DNA of 64,000 bases from Labilithrix sp. (GTDB lineage: Bacteria; Myxococcota_A; Polyangia; Polyangiales; Polyangiaceae), in NCBI GenBank assembly GCA_019637225.1, contig JAHBWC010000035.1, forward strand, positions 1 through 64,000. Direction: 5' to 3'. Positions 25,151 through 34,452 of the stretch are shown in pieces. Below the pieces are notes generated by a model. The model was given only the letters and a program-made list of their open reading frames with translations. It ran no database searches and was not told the DNA's origin. Every line of letters starts with the position of its first letter. Within the stretch, counting starts at the first letter, position 1. The translations under genes and the position numbers were made by a program.

Positions 25151-25765
25151 TCAACGCGGCGGCGGCTCCGACCAGCGGCTCGCGATCTCGTCCCAGGTCG
25201 GGACTGCGTCGGCGCTCGAGGTGTGGAGCACGCGGATGCGGACGATCATCCGCTCGACGATCGACGTGTACCCGTACTTCTTCGCCTTCATGAACATCGC
25301 CTCCATGCCGGGGAGCGGGAGGGGATAGCTGAAGCGCACCGTGTCCTTCTCGCGCAGCCGGCCGCCGCCGAGGCGCGCGCCGAGCATCTCGTGGCCGAGC
25401 TCGGGTCGGCCCGTCTCGCGGTCGAGGATCGCGACGCACTTGAACGTCGAGTCGAGGCCGTAGACGCGCCGCTTGGTCCAGACCTCGGCGGCGCGCCACG
25501 GCTTGCGCTCGCCGCCCGGAAGCTGCGTCTCGTCGATCACGAACAGCTCGACGCTCTTGCCCGCGGCGCGCGGGACCGAGGCTGCCGGCTCGACGCCCCC
25601 CCGCGGGCGCTCGGAGGCGGCGCGGGCCGTGGCCATCCGGACGGTGGGTCGCGGCTCGTCGTCGTCCTCCCAGCGCTTCGAGTCCGCCGCGGGCGGGGAG
25701 GCGACCGTGCGAGGCGCGAGCGACGGGGTCTTCTCGCGATCCCTCGGCTTCTTGGTGTCGGCCAT
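25151..25765 (-). CDS. Uncharacterised soluble protein
   Basis: A 204-residue protein starting at ATG 25765. The first 70 residues are charged and Pro/Ala-rich, probably disordered. Residues about 70-195 look folded (SVELFVIDETQLPGGERKPW, RRVYGLDSTFKCVAILDRET, KKYGYTSIVERMIVRIRVLH) but match no family I know. No signal peptide or membrane segment. It probably shares a transcript with the thioredoxin-like lipoprotein downstream. Confidence 0.6.
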   Translation of the reverse strand: MADTKKPRDREKTPSLAPRTVASPPAADSKRWEDDDEPRPTVRMATARAASERPRGGVEPAASVPRAAGKSVELFVIDETQLPGGERKPWRAAEVWTKRRVYGLDSTFKCVAILDRETGRPELGHEMLGARLGGGRLREKDTVRFSYPLPLPGMEAMFMKAKKYGYTSIVERMIVRIRVLHTSSADAVPTWDEIASRWSEPPPR

Positions 25766-25913
25766 CGCCGCGATGCTACCAAGCCGCGCCTGTCTCGCTC
25801 ACGGATCGAGCGCGATCCCATCGGTCGATCGCCACAACGCGCCGAAAGCCGACGCGTTCCTTGGTGTGCGTCGGCCGCGCACATCTGGCACCCGAGATGC
25901 AGCTCGAGCGGAC

Positions 25914-27011
25914 ATGCCCGCCTCCCGATTCGTGTCCGCCTGCCTCGCCGCTCTCTCCATCGCTTGCCTCGCCGGCTGCGCATCGCCCGTCGAAGACGAC
26001 GCAGCCAGCAGCGAAGCGGCCCTCGCCGAGGGCGACGCGATCGTCGCCGTCGATCGCCTGAACCTGCGCGCCGGCCCGAGCACGAACGACGCCGTCCTCG
26101 TCGTGATGTCGCGCGGCGATCGCGTGCGCGTCCGGAGCGGCGTGAGCGACAACGGCTTCGCGCCGGTCACGTTCGAGGGTCGCGACGGCTGGGCCTTCGA
26201 GGAGTACCTCACGCCCGCGGGACCGCCGGCGGACGTCGCCTCGCTGGCGGACGCCGTCGCCGCGCTCGCCGCCGAGGCGCCCGCGCGGTCGCCGGGGACG
26301 GAGCTTGGCGTCGCCGTCTTGAACCTGTCGACCGGCGAGTACGCGGGCGCCGGCGACGAGGTCCGTCACGTCTCGGCCAGCGCGGCCAAGGTCATGTGGG
26401 TCGCGGCGGCGATGCACGCGGGCGCACGCGTCAGCGACATCGCCGGTCCGATCTTCGAGAGCTCGGACAACGCTCTGTCGGGGACGGCGATCGATCGGGC
26501 CGGCGGCATCGACGCGGTCAACGCCTTCTACTGGGACGTGGTCGGCATGAACAAGAGCATCACCGCGAACTGGAGCTTCGGCCGGACGCGCCGCGCGACG
26601 CACCAGGGCCAGCTCGGCGGCGACAACTACTTCACCCCGCGCGACGCGATCACGTTCCTCTCGAAGCTCGACCGCGGGGAGCTCCTCGGTGAGCGCACCG
26701 ACGAGCTTCGCGGGTACATGACGCGCTCGCCCCGCTCCGGCTACGGCGGATGGCTCGGCAGTCTCCTGCCCGCGGGGGCGCGCGCGCAGATGATGCACAA
26801 GGCGGGCTGGCTGCCGCCGCCGGCGTACGCGGAGTACGCGACGCTCAACGAGGTCGGCCTCGTCCAGGTGCCCGGCGGCGAGCGGTACGCGATCGCGCTC
26901 CTCGCGCGCCACGGCTCGGACTACGCCGCCGAGGCGCGCTTCGTCGAGCGGGCGTCGTGCGTCGTCTACCGGTCCGTCTCGCGCGACGGATCGCTCGGCT
27001 GCCGCGACTGA
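25914..27011 (+). CDS. SH3b plus beta-lactamase/DD-peptidase-like lipoprotein
   Basis: A 365-residue exported protein with lipobox CLAGC22. Residues about 42-100 form a bacterial SH3 domain (VDRLNLRAGPSTNDAVL). The rest is a penicillin-recognising serine hydrolase of class A type: S156-A-A-K159 (SxxK), S184-D-N186 (SDN), and K296-A-G298 in place of KTG. No clear omega-loop Glu of true beta-lactamases is visible, so it may be a DD-peptidase or a non-hydrolysing relative rather than a resistance enzyme. The SH3b domain suggests binding to peptidoglycan. ATG 25914 is the only start giving an intact signal peptide. Its 3' end overlaps the convergent zinc-ribbon gene by 46 nt. Confidence 0.8.
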   Translation: MPASRFVSACLAALSIACLAGCASPVEDDAASSEAALAEGDAIVAVDRLNLRAGPSTNDAVLVVMSRGDRVRVRSGVSDNGFAPVTFEGRDGWAFEEYLTPAGPPADVASLADAVAALAAEAPARSPGTELGVAVLNLSTGEYAGAGDEVRHVSASAAKVMWVAAAMHAGARVSDIAGPIFESSDNALSGTAIDRAGGIDAVNAFYWDVVGMNKSITANWSFGRTRRATHQGQLGGDNYFTPRDAITFLSKLDRGELLGERTDELRGYMTRSPRSGYGGWLGSLLPAGARAQMMHKAGWLPPPAYAEYATLNEVGLVQVPGGERYAIALLARHGSDYAAEARFVERASCVVYRSVSRDGSLGCRD

Positions 27012-27241
27012 GCGACCGGCTCCGGGCGTCCGCTCGAGGCCCACCTCGAGAACACGGTGGCCGCTTCGTAGAACGTGAGCGCCGTCGCGGGGCCGTGCCC
27101 GCGGCGCGCGCGCTTGTTCGTGTGCGACCGCATCCAGACCCAGAAGGTCTCGACGCACGCGCGACAGGCGAGGGTGCGCGGCCCGTACTGGCAGCCGGTC
27201 GCAGGATGCGCGGCTGGGGAGCTGCAGAAGGTACACCGCAT
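26966..27241 (-). CDS. Small zinc-ribbon protein
   Basis: A 91-residue protein starting at ATG 27241, with GGAGGG 10 nt upstream. It opens MRCTFCSSPAAHPATGCQ and continues with LACRACVETFWVWMRSHTNK: two CxxC pairs (C3/C6 and C26/C29) 19 residues apart, typical of a structural zinc ribbon, followed by a basic helix. The last 15 codons overlap the end of the convergent beta-lactamase-like gene, which is unusual but possible. Likely nucleic-acid or protein binding; function unknown. Confidence 0.6.
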   Translation of the reverse strand: MRCTFCSSPAAHPATGCQYGPRTLACRACVETFWVWMRSHTNKRARRGHGPATALTFYEAATVFSRWASSGRPEPVAQSRQPSDPSRETDR

Positions 27242-27417
27242 GACGACACGCCCTCCGAGGGCGTCGTCGATACGGTATGCACGCCGAAGGCCGCTGCCAG
27301 GGCGCGCGCGTCGATTCGATCGCGCCGAGCGACCGAAGGGCGAGGGCGGGAAGTCTCCGAGAGTGAGACCTCCCGCCGGCCGGGCGCTCGCGCTCGTCCG
27401 CGCAGGCTCGAGCTCGA

Positions 27418-28734
27418 TCAGAACTGGTGAGCTTCGGTCGACTCCTCGAGCGCGAGCGTCGAGGCCTTGCCGCCCGAGATGACCTCGGCCACCTGATCGA
27501 AGTAGCCGGTGCCGACCTCGCGCTGGTGGCGCGTCGCGGAGTAGCCGTCCTTCTCGGCGGCGAACTCGGCCTGCTGGAGCTCCGAGTACGCGGCCATGCC
27601 GGCGTCCTTGTACTTCCGCGCGAGCTCGAACATCCCGAAGTTCAGGGCGTGGAAGCCCGCGAGCGTGACGAACTGGAATTTGTAGCCCATCGCGCCGAGC
27701 TCGCGCTGAAACTTGGCGATCGTCGCGTCGTCGAGGTGCTTCTTCCAGTTGAACGACGGCGAGCAGTTGTAGGCGAGGAGCTTGTTCGGGAACTGCTTCT
27801 TGATGCCCTCGGCGAACTGCTTGGCCTGCGCGAGGTCGGGCGTCGAGGTCTCGCACCAGACGAGGTCCGCGTAGGGCGCGTAGGCGAGGCCGCGCGCGAT
27901 CGCGGTCTCGACGCCGCTCTTGATCCGGTAGAAGCCCTCGGCGGTGCGCTCGCCCTTCACGATGAACGGGTGATCGCGCTCGTCGATGTCGCTCGTGAGG
28001 AGCTTGGCGCTGTCGGCGTCGGTCCGCGCGACGAGGAGCGTCGGCACGTCGCAGACGTCGGCGGCGAGGCGCGCCGCGGTGAGCGTGCGGACGAACGCGG
28101 CGGTCGGGATGAGGACCTTGCCGCCCATGTGTCCGCACTTCTTCTCGCTGGCGAGCTGGTCCTCGAAGTGGACGCCCGCGGCGCCCGCCTCGATCATCGA
28201 CTTCATCAGCTCGTAGGCGTTCAGCGGGCCGCCGAAGCCCGCCTCCGCGTCCGCCATGATCGGCGCGAGCCAGTGGCGCTCGCGACGACCTTCGGCGTGC
28301 TCGATCTGATCGGCGCGGAGGAGCGCGGCGTTGATCTTCTTCACCACGGTCGGGACGCTGTCGACCGGGTAGAGGCTCTGATCGGGGTACATCTGCCCGG
28401 CCGAGTTCGCGTCCGCCGCGACCTGCCAGCCCGAGAGGTAGATCGCCTTGAGGCCCGCGCGGACCTGCTGCACGGCCATGTTGCCGGTGAGCGCGCCGAG
28501 CGCGTGGACGTACGCCTCGGTGTGGAGCAGCTCCCAGAGGCGCTTCGCGCCGAGCGTCGCGACGGTGTAGTCGATCTTGAACGAGCCCCGGAGGCGCTCG
28601 ACGTCGGCCTTCGAGTAGGCGCGGACGATGCCGTCGAAGCGCTTGGCGTGGAGGGCGTCGCGCGAGTCGCGGAGCGCGATCTCCCGGAGGTCGGTCTGCT
28701 TGGGATCGAGGACGTCGGTGCGGGCGGCGCTCAT
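27418..28734 (-). CDS. aceA: Isocitrate lyase
   Basis: A 438-residue enzyme cleaving isocitrate to glyoxylate and succinate, the first step of the glyoxylate shunt that allows growth on acetate and fatty acids. The family signature [11 protein letters not shown], with the catalytic cysteine, is intact, as are the metal and substrate segments [20 protein letters not shown] and [15 protein letters not shown]. Length is normal. The start ATG 28734 has AGGAGA 8 nt upstream. It is the second gene of an aceB-aceA operon (37-nt gap) divergent from a RamB/ScfR-type regulator. Confidence 0.97.
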   Translation of the reverse strand: MSAARTDVLDPKQTDLREIALRDSRDALHAKRFDGIVRAYSKADVERLRGSFKIDYTVATLGAKRLWELLHTEAYVHALGALTGNMAVQQVRAGLKAIYLSGWQVAADANSAGQMYPDQSLYPVDSVPTVVKKINAALLRADQIEHAEGRRERHWLAPIMADAEAGFGGPLNAYELMKSMIEAGAAGVHFEDQLASEKKCGHMGGKVLIPTAAFVRTLTAARLAADVCDVPTLLVARTDADSAKLLTSDIDERDHPFIVKGERTAEGFYRIKSGVETAIARGLAYAPYADLVWCETSTPDLAQAKQFAEGIKKQFPNKLLAYNCSPSFNWKKHLDDATIAKFQRELGAMGYKFQFVTLAGFHALNFGMFELARKYKDAGMAAYSELQQAEFAAEKDGYSATRHQREVGTGYFDQVAEVISGGKASTLALEESTEAHQF

Positions 28735-28771
28735 GGGTGATTCTCCTGAGGTCGGGTGCAGGGTCGGGGCG

Positions 28772-30394
28772 TCATGCCTCGAGAGGGTCGCGGGTGACGA
28801 TCTCGTAGGCGGGGAGGGTGAGGAACTCCTCGAACCGAGGAGCGAGGGAGAGGCGCACGAAGAGGTCGCGGGCCTCGCTGAACTTTCCGGTGGCGATGCG
28901 GTCCGGGCCGACCTCGCCCTCGATGCGCTTCATCTCCTCGGAGACGGTGCGCTCGAAGCGCTCGCGCGAGACGACGCTGCCGTCGTCGAGCGGCGCGGCG
29001 TGGTGGATCCACTGCCAGACCTGCGCGCGCGAGATCTCCGCCGTCGCGGCGTCTTCCATGAGGTCGTAGATCGGGACGCAGCCCTGGCCGCGGAGCCAGG
29101 CGTCGAGGTACTGCACGCCGACGCGGATGTTGTGGCGGAGCCCCGCGTCGGTGCGCTTGCCGTCGTGCGGTCGGAGGAGGTCCGCGCGTCCGACCTTCGC
29201 GCCCGGCCGCGCGCCGAGCTGGTTCTTCGCCGGCATGTGCTCGTCGAAGATCTCCTTGGCGATCGGGACGAGGCCGGGGTGTGCGACCCAGGTGCCGTCG
29301 TGACCCTTCGTCACCTCGCGGAGCTTGTCGGCGCGCACCTTCGCGAGCGCCTGCTCGTTCTTAGTGGCGTCGCTCTTGATCGGGATCTGCGCGGCCATGC
29401 CGCCCATCGCGTGGACGCCGCGCCGGTGGCACGTCTCGATGAGGAGCGTCACGTAGGCGTCGAGGAACGCCTTGTCCATCGTGACCTCGCCGCGATCGGG
29501 CAAGAGCGCCGTCGCGTCGTTCGCGCGCTTCTTGATGAAGCTGAAGATGTAGTCCCAGCGTCCGCAGTTGAGGCCGGCCGAGTGCTCGCGTAGCTCGTAG
29601 AGGAACTCGTCCATCTCGAACGCGGCGGGGAGCGTCTCGATGAGGCAGGTCGCCTTGATCGTCCCGCGCGGGATCCCGAGCTTGTCCTCGGCGAAGACGA
29701 AGACGTCGTTCCAGAGCCGCGCCTCGAGGTGGCTCTCCATCTTCGGCAGGTAGAAGAAGGGGCCCGCGCCGCGCGCGATCTGCTCCTTCGCGTTGTGGAA
29801 GAAGAAGAGACCGAAGTCGACGAGCGCGCCGGGCGCGACCTCGCCGTCGACGTGGAGGTGCTTCTCCGGGAGGTGCCAGCCGCGCGGGCGGACGAAGAGG
29901 ACCGCCGTGTGGTCCTTCAGCGCGTACTTCTTCGCGGGCGCGTCGGGCGTCGCGCCCGGCTGCTCGAACGAGATGGTCCGGCGGACGGCGTCGCGCAGGT
30001 TCTGTTGCCCCTCGATGAGGTTCTGCCAGGTCGGCGTGGTGGCGTCCTCGAAGTCCGCCATGAAGACGCTGGCCCCCGAGTTGAGGGCGTTGATGATCAT
30101 CTTGCGGTCGACGGGCCCCGTGATCTCGACGCGGCGGTCGGCGATCGCCTCGGGCACCGGAGCGCAGCGCCAGTCCCCGGCGCGGACCTCGGCGGTCTCG
30201 GGGAGGAAGTCGGGCGCCTTGCCCGAGTCGAAGTCCGCCTGCCGGGCGGCCCGCTTGGCGAGGAGCGAGGCGACCCGCGGCCGGAACGTCCGGACGAGCT
30301 CGACGACGAACGCGAGGGCGTCCGCGGTGAGGATGCTCTCCTGCCCTTGGACCGGCTTCGCGTGGAGGGAGTAGGGGGGAACGGGGGGCGTCAT
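28772..30394 (-). CDS. aceB: Malate synthase A
   Basis: A 540-residue enzyme that condenses glyoxylate with acetyl-CoA to malate, completing the glyoxylate shunt. Family landmarks are present: [70 protein letters not shown] and MGGMAAQIP. Length matches the A isoform. It is the promoter-proximal gene of the aceB-aceA operon. The 168-nt divergent region upstream holds two TTGCAGT direct repeats that may be the operators of the neighbouring regulator. Confidence 0.97.
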   Translation of the reverse strand: MTPPVPPYSLHAKPVQGQESILTADALAFVVELVRTFRPRVASLLAKRAARQADFDSGKAPDFLPETAEVRAGDWRCAPVPEAIADRRVEITGPVDRKMIINALNSGASVFMADFEDATTPTWQNLIEGQQNLRDAVRRTISFEQPGATPDAPAKKYALKDHTAVLFVRPRGWHLPEKHLHVDGEVAPGALVDFGLFFFHNAKEQIARGAGPFFYLPKMESHLEARLWNDVFVFAEDKLGIPRGTIKATCLIETLPAAFEMDEFLYELREHSAGLNCGRWDYIFSFIKKRANDATALLPDRGEVTMDKAFLDAYVTLLIETCHRRGVHAMGGMAAQIPIKSDATKNEQALAKVRADKLREVTKGHDGTWVAHPGLVPIAKEIFDEHMPAKNQLGARPGAKVGRADLLRPHDGKRTDAGLRHNIRVGVQYLDAWLRGQGCVPIYDLMEDAATAEISRAQVWQWIHHAAPLDDGSVVSRERFERTVSEEMKRIEGEVGPDRIATGKFSEARDLFVRLSLAPRFEEFLTLPAYEIVTRDPLEA

Positions 30395-30433
30395 GTTCGC
30401 ACTCTACCGCCGCGTTGATGCAACGTGTTAGGA

Positions 30434-30459
30434 GATTGCAGTGAGGGCTGTTTGCAGTC
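30434..30459. promoter_or_regulatory. Direct-repeat operator candidate for aceB
   Basis: GATTGCAGTG (30434-30443) and GTTTGCAGTC (30450-30459) are direct repeats 16 bp apart. Read on the minus strand each gives ACTGCAA(A/T)C, which resembles the TTTGCAAA core of corynebacterial RamB sites. TTGACT overlaps the right copy and could be the aceB -35. Confidence 0.4.
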
Positions 30460-30499
30460 AAGATCGCTCATGACATGCGGAAGAAACAGGCGTTCTGAG

Positions 30500-30528
30500 T
30501 TGTCAATGACAGGCTGTAGTGTTGTAAT
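30500..30528 (+). promoter_or_regulatory. Promoter of the RamB/ScfR-type regulator
   Basis: TTGTCA (30500-30505), 17-nt spacer, TGTAAT (30523-30528), the best match to a sigma-70 promoter in the window (five of six in each box). The -35 lies inside the first TGTCAATGACA palindrome. Confidence 0.7.
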
Positions 30529-30543
30529 GTCTGTCAATGACAG
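30501..30543. promoter_or_regulatory. Twin palindromic operators
   Basis: TGTCA-A-TGACA at 30501-30511 and CTGTCA-A-TGACAG at 30531-30543 are perfect palindromes with centres 31 bp apart, about three helical turns. The first covers the -35 box and the second the expected transcription start, the arrangement expected for autorepression. Confidence 0.65.
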
Positions 30544-30562
30544 CGCGCCACGGAGGTGAGTA

Positions 30563-32008
30563 GTGCCCCTGCGTCAAAGTGCCGAAGCGCCCCGATTCGG
30601 AGCGAAGGTCCGCGCCCTCCGCCGGCGTGAAGGGCTGAGCCAGGTGCAGCTCGCGGACAAGCTCGCGATCTCGCCGAGCTACCTGAACCTCATCGAGAAC
30701 AACCGGCGGCCGCTGCCGGCGAACCTGCTCATCAAGCTCGCGCAGCTGTGCAACGTCGACGTGCACTCGTTCGCGACCGACGAGGACGCGCGGCTCGTCG
30801 CCGATCTGACCGAGGCGTTCGCCGATCCCCTCTTCGAAGAGCAAGACCTGACCTCGGTCGACGTGCGCGAGATGGCCGTCGCCAGCCCGAGCGCCGCGCG
30901 CGCGGTCCTCTCGCTCTACCGCGCCTACCAGGCCGCTCGCTCCTCGGCCGACGATCTCTCGTCGCGCCTGTCGGACGGCGAGGAGCTCGCGTCACCGGGC
31001 GCGCACCTGCCGAGCGAAGAGGTGACCGATCTCATCCAGCGCGCGTCGAACCACTTCCCGGAGCTCGAGGCGGCCGCGGAGGCGCTGGCGTCGCGCGCCA
31101 AGCTGACGAGCGACGATCTCTACCCCGGTCTCATCCGCTACCTCGAGAAGCACCTCGGCATCCAGGTGCAGATCGCGCGCTGGGGATCGGAGCGGGGTGT
31201 GCTCCGTCGCTTCGACCCGCATCGCAAGCTCCTCGTGCTCTCGGAGCTCCTCCCCACGCGCAGCCGCACCTTCCAGCTCGCCAACCAGATCGCGGTCATG
31301 ACGCAGGGCGCGCTGATGGACCGCATCACGGCCGACGCGCGGCTCACCGACGAGGAGTCGCGCGGCCTCGCGCGGGTCACGCTCGCGAACTACTTCGCCG
31401 GCGCGGTGCTGATGCCGTACGCGGCGTTCCTCGAGGCGGCGAAGCAGGAACGCTACGACATCGACGTGCTCGGCCGGCGCTTCCGCGTCGGCTTCGAGCA
31501 GGTGTGTCACCGCCTGACGACGCTCCGGCGGCCGGGCGCGGAGGGCGTGCCGTTCCACATGATCCGCATCGACGTCGCGGGGAACATCTCGAAGCGGTTC
31601 AGCGCCTCGGGGATCCGCTTCGCGCGCTTCTCCGGAGCCTGCCCGCGCTGGAACGTCTTCAGCGCCTTCCTCACGCCAGGGATGATCCGCATCCAGGTCT
31701 CGCGGATGCCCGACGCCAACGAGTTCTTCTGCATCGCGCGGACGATCCAGAAGGACTCGGGCGGCTACCACGCGCAGCACCCCGTCCAGGCGATCGGCCT
31801 CGGGTGCAAGGTCGAACACGCGCGCGAGCTCGTGTACTCGGACGGGATCGACATGGCGAACCCCGATACGTGCGTCCCCGTCGGCGTCACCTGCCGGCTC
31901 TGCGAGCGCACGGACTGCGAGCAGCGCGCGCTGCCTTCGCTCAAGGTGCCGCTCCGCGTCGACGAGAACGTCCGCGGCGTCTCGCTCTACGCGCCCGTCG
32001 CGCGCTGA
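30563..32008 (+). CDS. XRE-family acetate/short-chain acyl regulator (RamB/ScfR type)
   Basis: A 481-residue regulator. Residues about 12-65 are an XRE helix-turn-helix (VRALRRREGLSQVQLADKL, then ISPSYLNLIENNRRPL). The centre is the degenerate ImmA/IrrE-like region of this family, and the C-terminal half (FRVGFEQVCHRLTTLRRPG, RIDVAGNISKRFSASGIRFA, GLGCKVEHARELVY) with a final cysteine motif CVPVGVTCRLCERTDC is typical of RamB/ScfR proteins. RamB represses aceA/aceB in actinobacteria in response to the acetate/acyl-CoA state. Its position divergent from aceBA supports the same role. GTG 30563 has GGAGGT 5 nt upstream. Twin palindromes in its promoter suggest autoregulation. Confidence 0.9.
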   Translation: MPLRQSAEAPRFGAKVRALRRREGLSQVQLADKLAISPSYLNLIENNRRPLPANLLIKLAQLCNVDVHSFATDEDARLVADLTEAFADPLFEEQDLTSVDVREMAVASPSAARAVLSLYRAYQAARSSADDLSSRLSDGEELASPGAHLPSEEVTDLIQRASNHFPELEAAAEALASRAKLTSDDLYPGLIRYLEKHLGIQVQIARWGSERGVLRRFDPHRKLLVLSELLPTRSRTFQLANQIAVMTQGALMDRITADARLTDEESRGLARVTLANYFAGAVLMPYAAFLEAAKQERYDIDVLGRRFRVGFEQVCHRLTTLRRPGAEGVPFHMIRIDVAGNISKRFSASGIRFARFSGACPRWNVFSAFLTPGMIRIQVSRMPDANEFFCIARTIQKDSGGYHAQHPVQAIGLGCKVEHARELVYSDGIDMANPDTCVPVGVTCRLCERTDCEQRALPSLKVPLRVDENVRGVSLYAPVAR

Positions 32009-32104
32009 CTCGCTCGACGCGCCCGACGCGTCGCCGCGACGCGCGCTCGAGCTTCCGACCGGGGGGTTGACGAAAGGGGCTTGCACGGACGCGGGGGGCC
32101 ACCG

Positions 32105-33556
32105 ATGATGTCCTCGAACATGTCTCGGAGTTCGGCGGCCAAGGTCGCGCGTTGGCTTGTAGGCAAGGAAAAACGCGACGAAGCGGTCGCTCTCCTGTGC
32201 TCCTGGGCCGCGAACGGCGCGAACGACAAGGAAGGCCAGGAGCTCCTCGCGGAGGCGTTCCGCCTCGATCCCGGCTCGCAGCTCGCGCAGCTCGCGTTCG
32301 AGCGGATGGAGGGGATCGCCGCCAAGGACCACGGACCGCTCGACGAGGCGATCACGCGGTGGACCGCCGACGAGATCGCCAAGCTCGAGAAGCAGATCGC
32401 TCGCCCGAACTTCATGCGGGCGCAGGTCGGCTTCAACAACAACGTGAAGTTCAACGGGCTGGTGTTCCACATCCAGACCGAGGACTCCGGCCTCGACCGC
32501 CCGCACATCATCACGCACCTCTTCGCCGACGGCGGGCGCATCATCAAGAGCCACAAGCGCGTCTACGCCAGCGAGGTGAAGCGCGACGACATCGCCAAGT
32601 ACGTGCGCGCCCTGATGAAGGGCCAGCACATGGAGATGGCGATCATGCTGCGCGAGGGCCGCTTCGACGAGGTCATCGCTGGCCGCGCCGTCGGCGGCAT
32701 GGAGCTGTTCGAGACGGCGCCCCGCCTCGAGGTCCAGAAGCTCGCCACGAAGAAAGAGGAGCGCGTCGAGGCGGCCGCGGCCTCGCGCTCGATCCCGCCG
32801 CCGGCCGTCGCCGCCGTCGATTTCCCGCCCGTGGCGGCCGCCGCGCCGCCGCCGGCCGTCGAGTCCGCGCAGTCGATCTCGAAGCTCGTCGGCAAGCCCA
32901 CGCCGAAGTCGCAGAAGGCGCGCTTCCGCCTGAACGTCGTCCGCAGCCTCACCGGCGGCCCGGCGTTCTACGAGCCGCTCGGCGACGCGGCGATCATCGG
33001 TCGCGACGGCGCGATCGCCCTCGAGAACGAGCGCTTCTGTCACCCGCGCGAGGCGCAGATCCGCTGGCAGAAGGGCCGGATGTGGCTCGTCGATCTCGAG
33101 GCGGGCAACGGCGTCTTCCTGCGCATCCGCCAGCCGGTCGAGCTCGAGATCGGCGACGAGTTCATGGTCGGCGACCAGGTGCTCCTCATCGATCGCAACC
33201 CCGAGCCGAACGACGGCCCCGGCCCCGGCCCGACGTACTTCTACTCGTCGCCGAAGTGGTCCTCGTCGTTCCGCGTCGTGCAGCTCTTCGAGGGCGGCGC
33301 GAAGGGCGCGTGCGTCGTCGCCCGCGGGACCACGATGCAGATCGGCTCGGCCATCGGCGACTTCGTGTTCACCGCGGACCCGCTCGTCGAGGACCAGCAC
33401 TGCCTCGTCGAGGAGCAGGCCGGCTCGATCGTCCTGTCGGACCTCGGCTCGCGCACCGGCGTCTTCGTCCGCATCAAGGGCGAGCAGGAGCTGCTCGCGG
33501 GCGACGAGATCATCGTCGGGCGCACGCGCCTGACGCTCGAAGCACTCTCGGCCTGA
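32105..33556 (+). CDS. FHA-domain signalling protein
   Basis: A 483-residue soluble protein. Residues about 1-60 are helical (TPR-like). Residues about 95-200 form an unidentified alpha/beta domain (QVGFNNNVKFNGLVFHIQTE, HIITHLFADGGRIIKSHKRV) found in other myxobacterial proteins. After an Ala/Pro linker come two FHA domains: one about 285-365 (IIGRDGAIALENERFCHPRE, WLVDLEAGNGVFLRI) and one about 395-480 (LSDLGSRTGVFVRI). FHA domains bind phosphothreonine, so this is a likely partner of Ser/Thr kinases such as those encoded at 8.3 and 38.9 kb. TTGACG occurs at 32067 without a clear -10. ATG 32105 is chosen; ATG 32108 is equally possible. Confidence 0.8.
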   Translation: MMSSNMSRSSAAKVARWLVGKEKRDEAVALLCSWAANGANDKEGQELLAEAFRLDPGSQLAQLAFERMEGIAAKDHGPLDEAITRWTADEIAKLEKQIARPNFMRAQVGFNNNVKFNGLVFHIQTEDSGLDRPHIITHLFADGGRIIKSHKRVYASEVKRDDIAKYVRALMKGQHMEMAIMLREGRFDEVIAGRAVGGMELFETAPRLEVQKLATKKEERVEAAAASRSIPPPAVAAVDFPPVAAAAPPPAVESAQSISKLVGKPTPKSQKARFRLNVVRSLTGGPAFYEPLGDAAIIGRDGAIALENERFCHPREAQIRWQKGRMWLVDLEAGNGVFLRIRQPVELEIGDEFMVGDQVLLIDRNPEPNDGPGPGPTYFYSSPKWSSSFRVVQLFEGGAKGACVVARGTTMQIGSAIGDFVFTADPLVEDQHCLVEEQAGSIVLSDLGSRTGVFVRIKGEQELLAGDEIIVGRTRLTLEALSA

Positions 33557-33583
33557 GGCCGCCGACGCCTCGCCTCGCGCGGG

Positions 33584-34369
33584 TCAGCGCTTCGCGATCC
33601 GATGCGTCACGACGCGGCCGAGCTCCGGAAGCAGGCCGCCGACGCGGTTCATGAGGGCCACGTTGGCCTGGGGGATGTAGTGGACGCCGCGCCCGTGGGC
33701 GGCCTTCCAGACCGTATTGGCGACGCGCTCGGCGGTCAGGTTGACGCCGAGCCGATCGAGCGAGCGCGGCGTGTGCGACTGCGTCTGCACCATCGGCGTG
33801 TCGACGTAGCCCGGCATCACGTCGCAGACGTGGATCTTCCGCGGGGCGAGCTCGACGTCGAGGGCCTCGGTGAGCGCGCGCACGGCGAACTTCGTCGCCG
33901 AGTACACCGCGAGCTCGGGCTGGCCGTACGTCGCCGACGCGCTCGACATGTTGACGATCGCGCTCACTCCGTGCTCGGCGGCCGTGCGCTCGAGGAGCGG
34001 GAGGCTCTTCTGGATGCCGAGGATGACGCCCATGACGTTGACGTCGAGCTGCTTTCTGCACTCCGAGGGCGACACGTCCTCGAAGTGACCGGTGCGGAGG
34101 ATCCCGGCGCAGTTGAAGAGCACGTCCAGGCGATGGGCGTGCGCCTCGAAGTCCTCGAGCGCCGAGGTCCACGACTCTTCGTTCGTCACGTCGATGCGGC
34201 CGTGGCAGCTCGTGCCCTTGCTGGCTCCGGCGTCGATCTCCTCGGCGACGCGGCGAGCGCCCTCGACGTCGATGTCGTAGCAGCCGACCTTGAACCCCCG
34301 TCGCGAGAAGAGGAGCGCGGTCGCTCGGCCGATTCCCGACGCCGCCCCCGTCACGAAGATCGCCTTCAT
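33584..34369 (-). CDS. Short-chain dehydrogenase/reductase
   Basis: A 261-residue classical SDR. It has the nucleotide-binding TGAASGIG near residue 7, NCAG at about 85, catalytic Ser in NMSSASA, and YSATK with the Tyr/Lys pair. The acidic residue after the second strand (CYDIDVEG) suggests NAD(H) preference. The C-terminal part (MPGYVDTPM, TAERVANTVWKAAHGRG) is like SDRs acting on hydrophobic alcohols or lipids. ATG 34369 begins the fold; a GTG three codons upstream is possible. Substrate unknown. It is divergent from the TPR gene and convergent with the FHA gene. Confidence 0.85.
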   Translation of the reverse strand: MKAIFVTGAASGIGRATALLFSRRGFKVGCYDIDVEGARRVAEEIDAGASKGTSCHGRIDVTNEESWTSALEDFEAHAHRLDVLFNCAGILRTGHFEDVSPSECRKQLDVNVMGVILGIQKSLPLLERTAAEHGVSAIVNMSSASATYGQPELAVYSATKFAVRALTEALDVELAPRKIHVCDVMPGYVDTPMVQTQSHTPRSLDRLGVNLTAERVANTVWKAAHGRGVHYIPQANVALMNRVGGLLPELGRVVTHRIAKR

Positions 34370-34412
34370 CCGCCGCACTGTACCAGCGGCCTCGGCCGGC
34401 GCCGCGTGCGGA

Positions 34413-34441
34413 TTGAGGTGCGCCCGCGCTTCCGCTACGGT
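34413..34441 (+). promoter_or_regulatory. Promoter of the TPR protein gene
   Basis: TTGAGG (34413-34418), 17-nt spacer, TACGGT (34436-34441). ATG is at 34453 with no Shine-Dalgarno site, so the transcript is predicted to be nearly leaderless. Confidence 0.55.
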
Positions 34442-34452
34442 CCCGGCCCATC

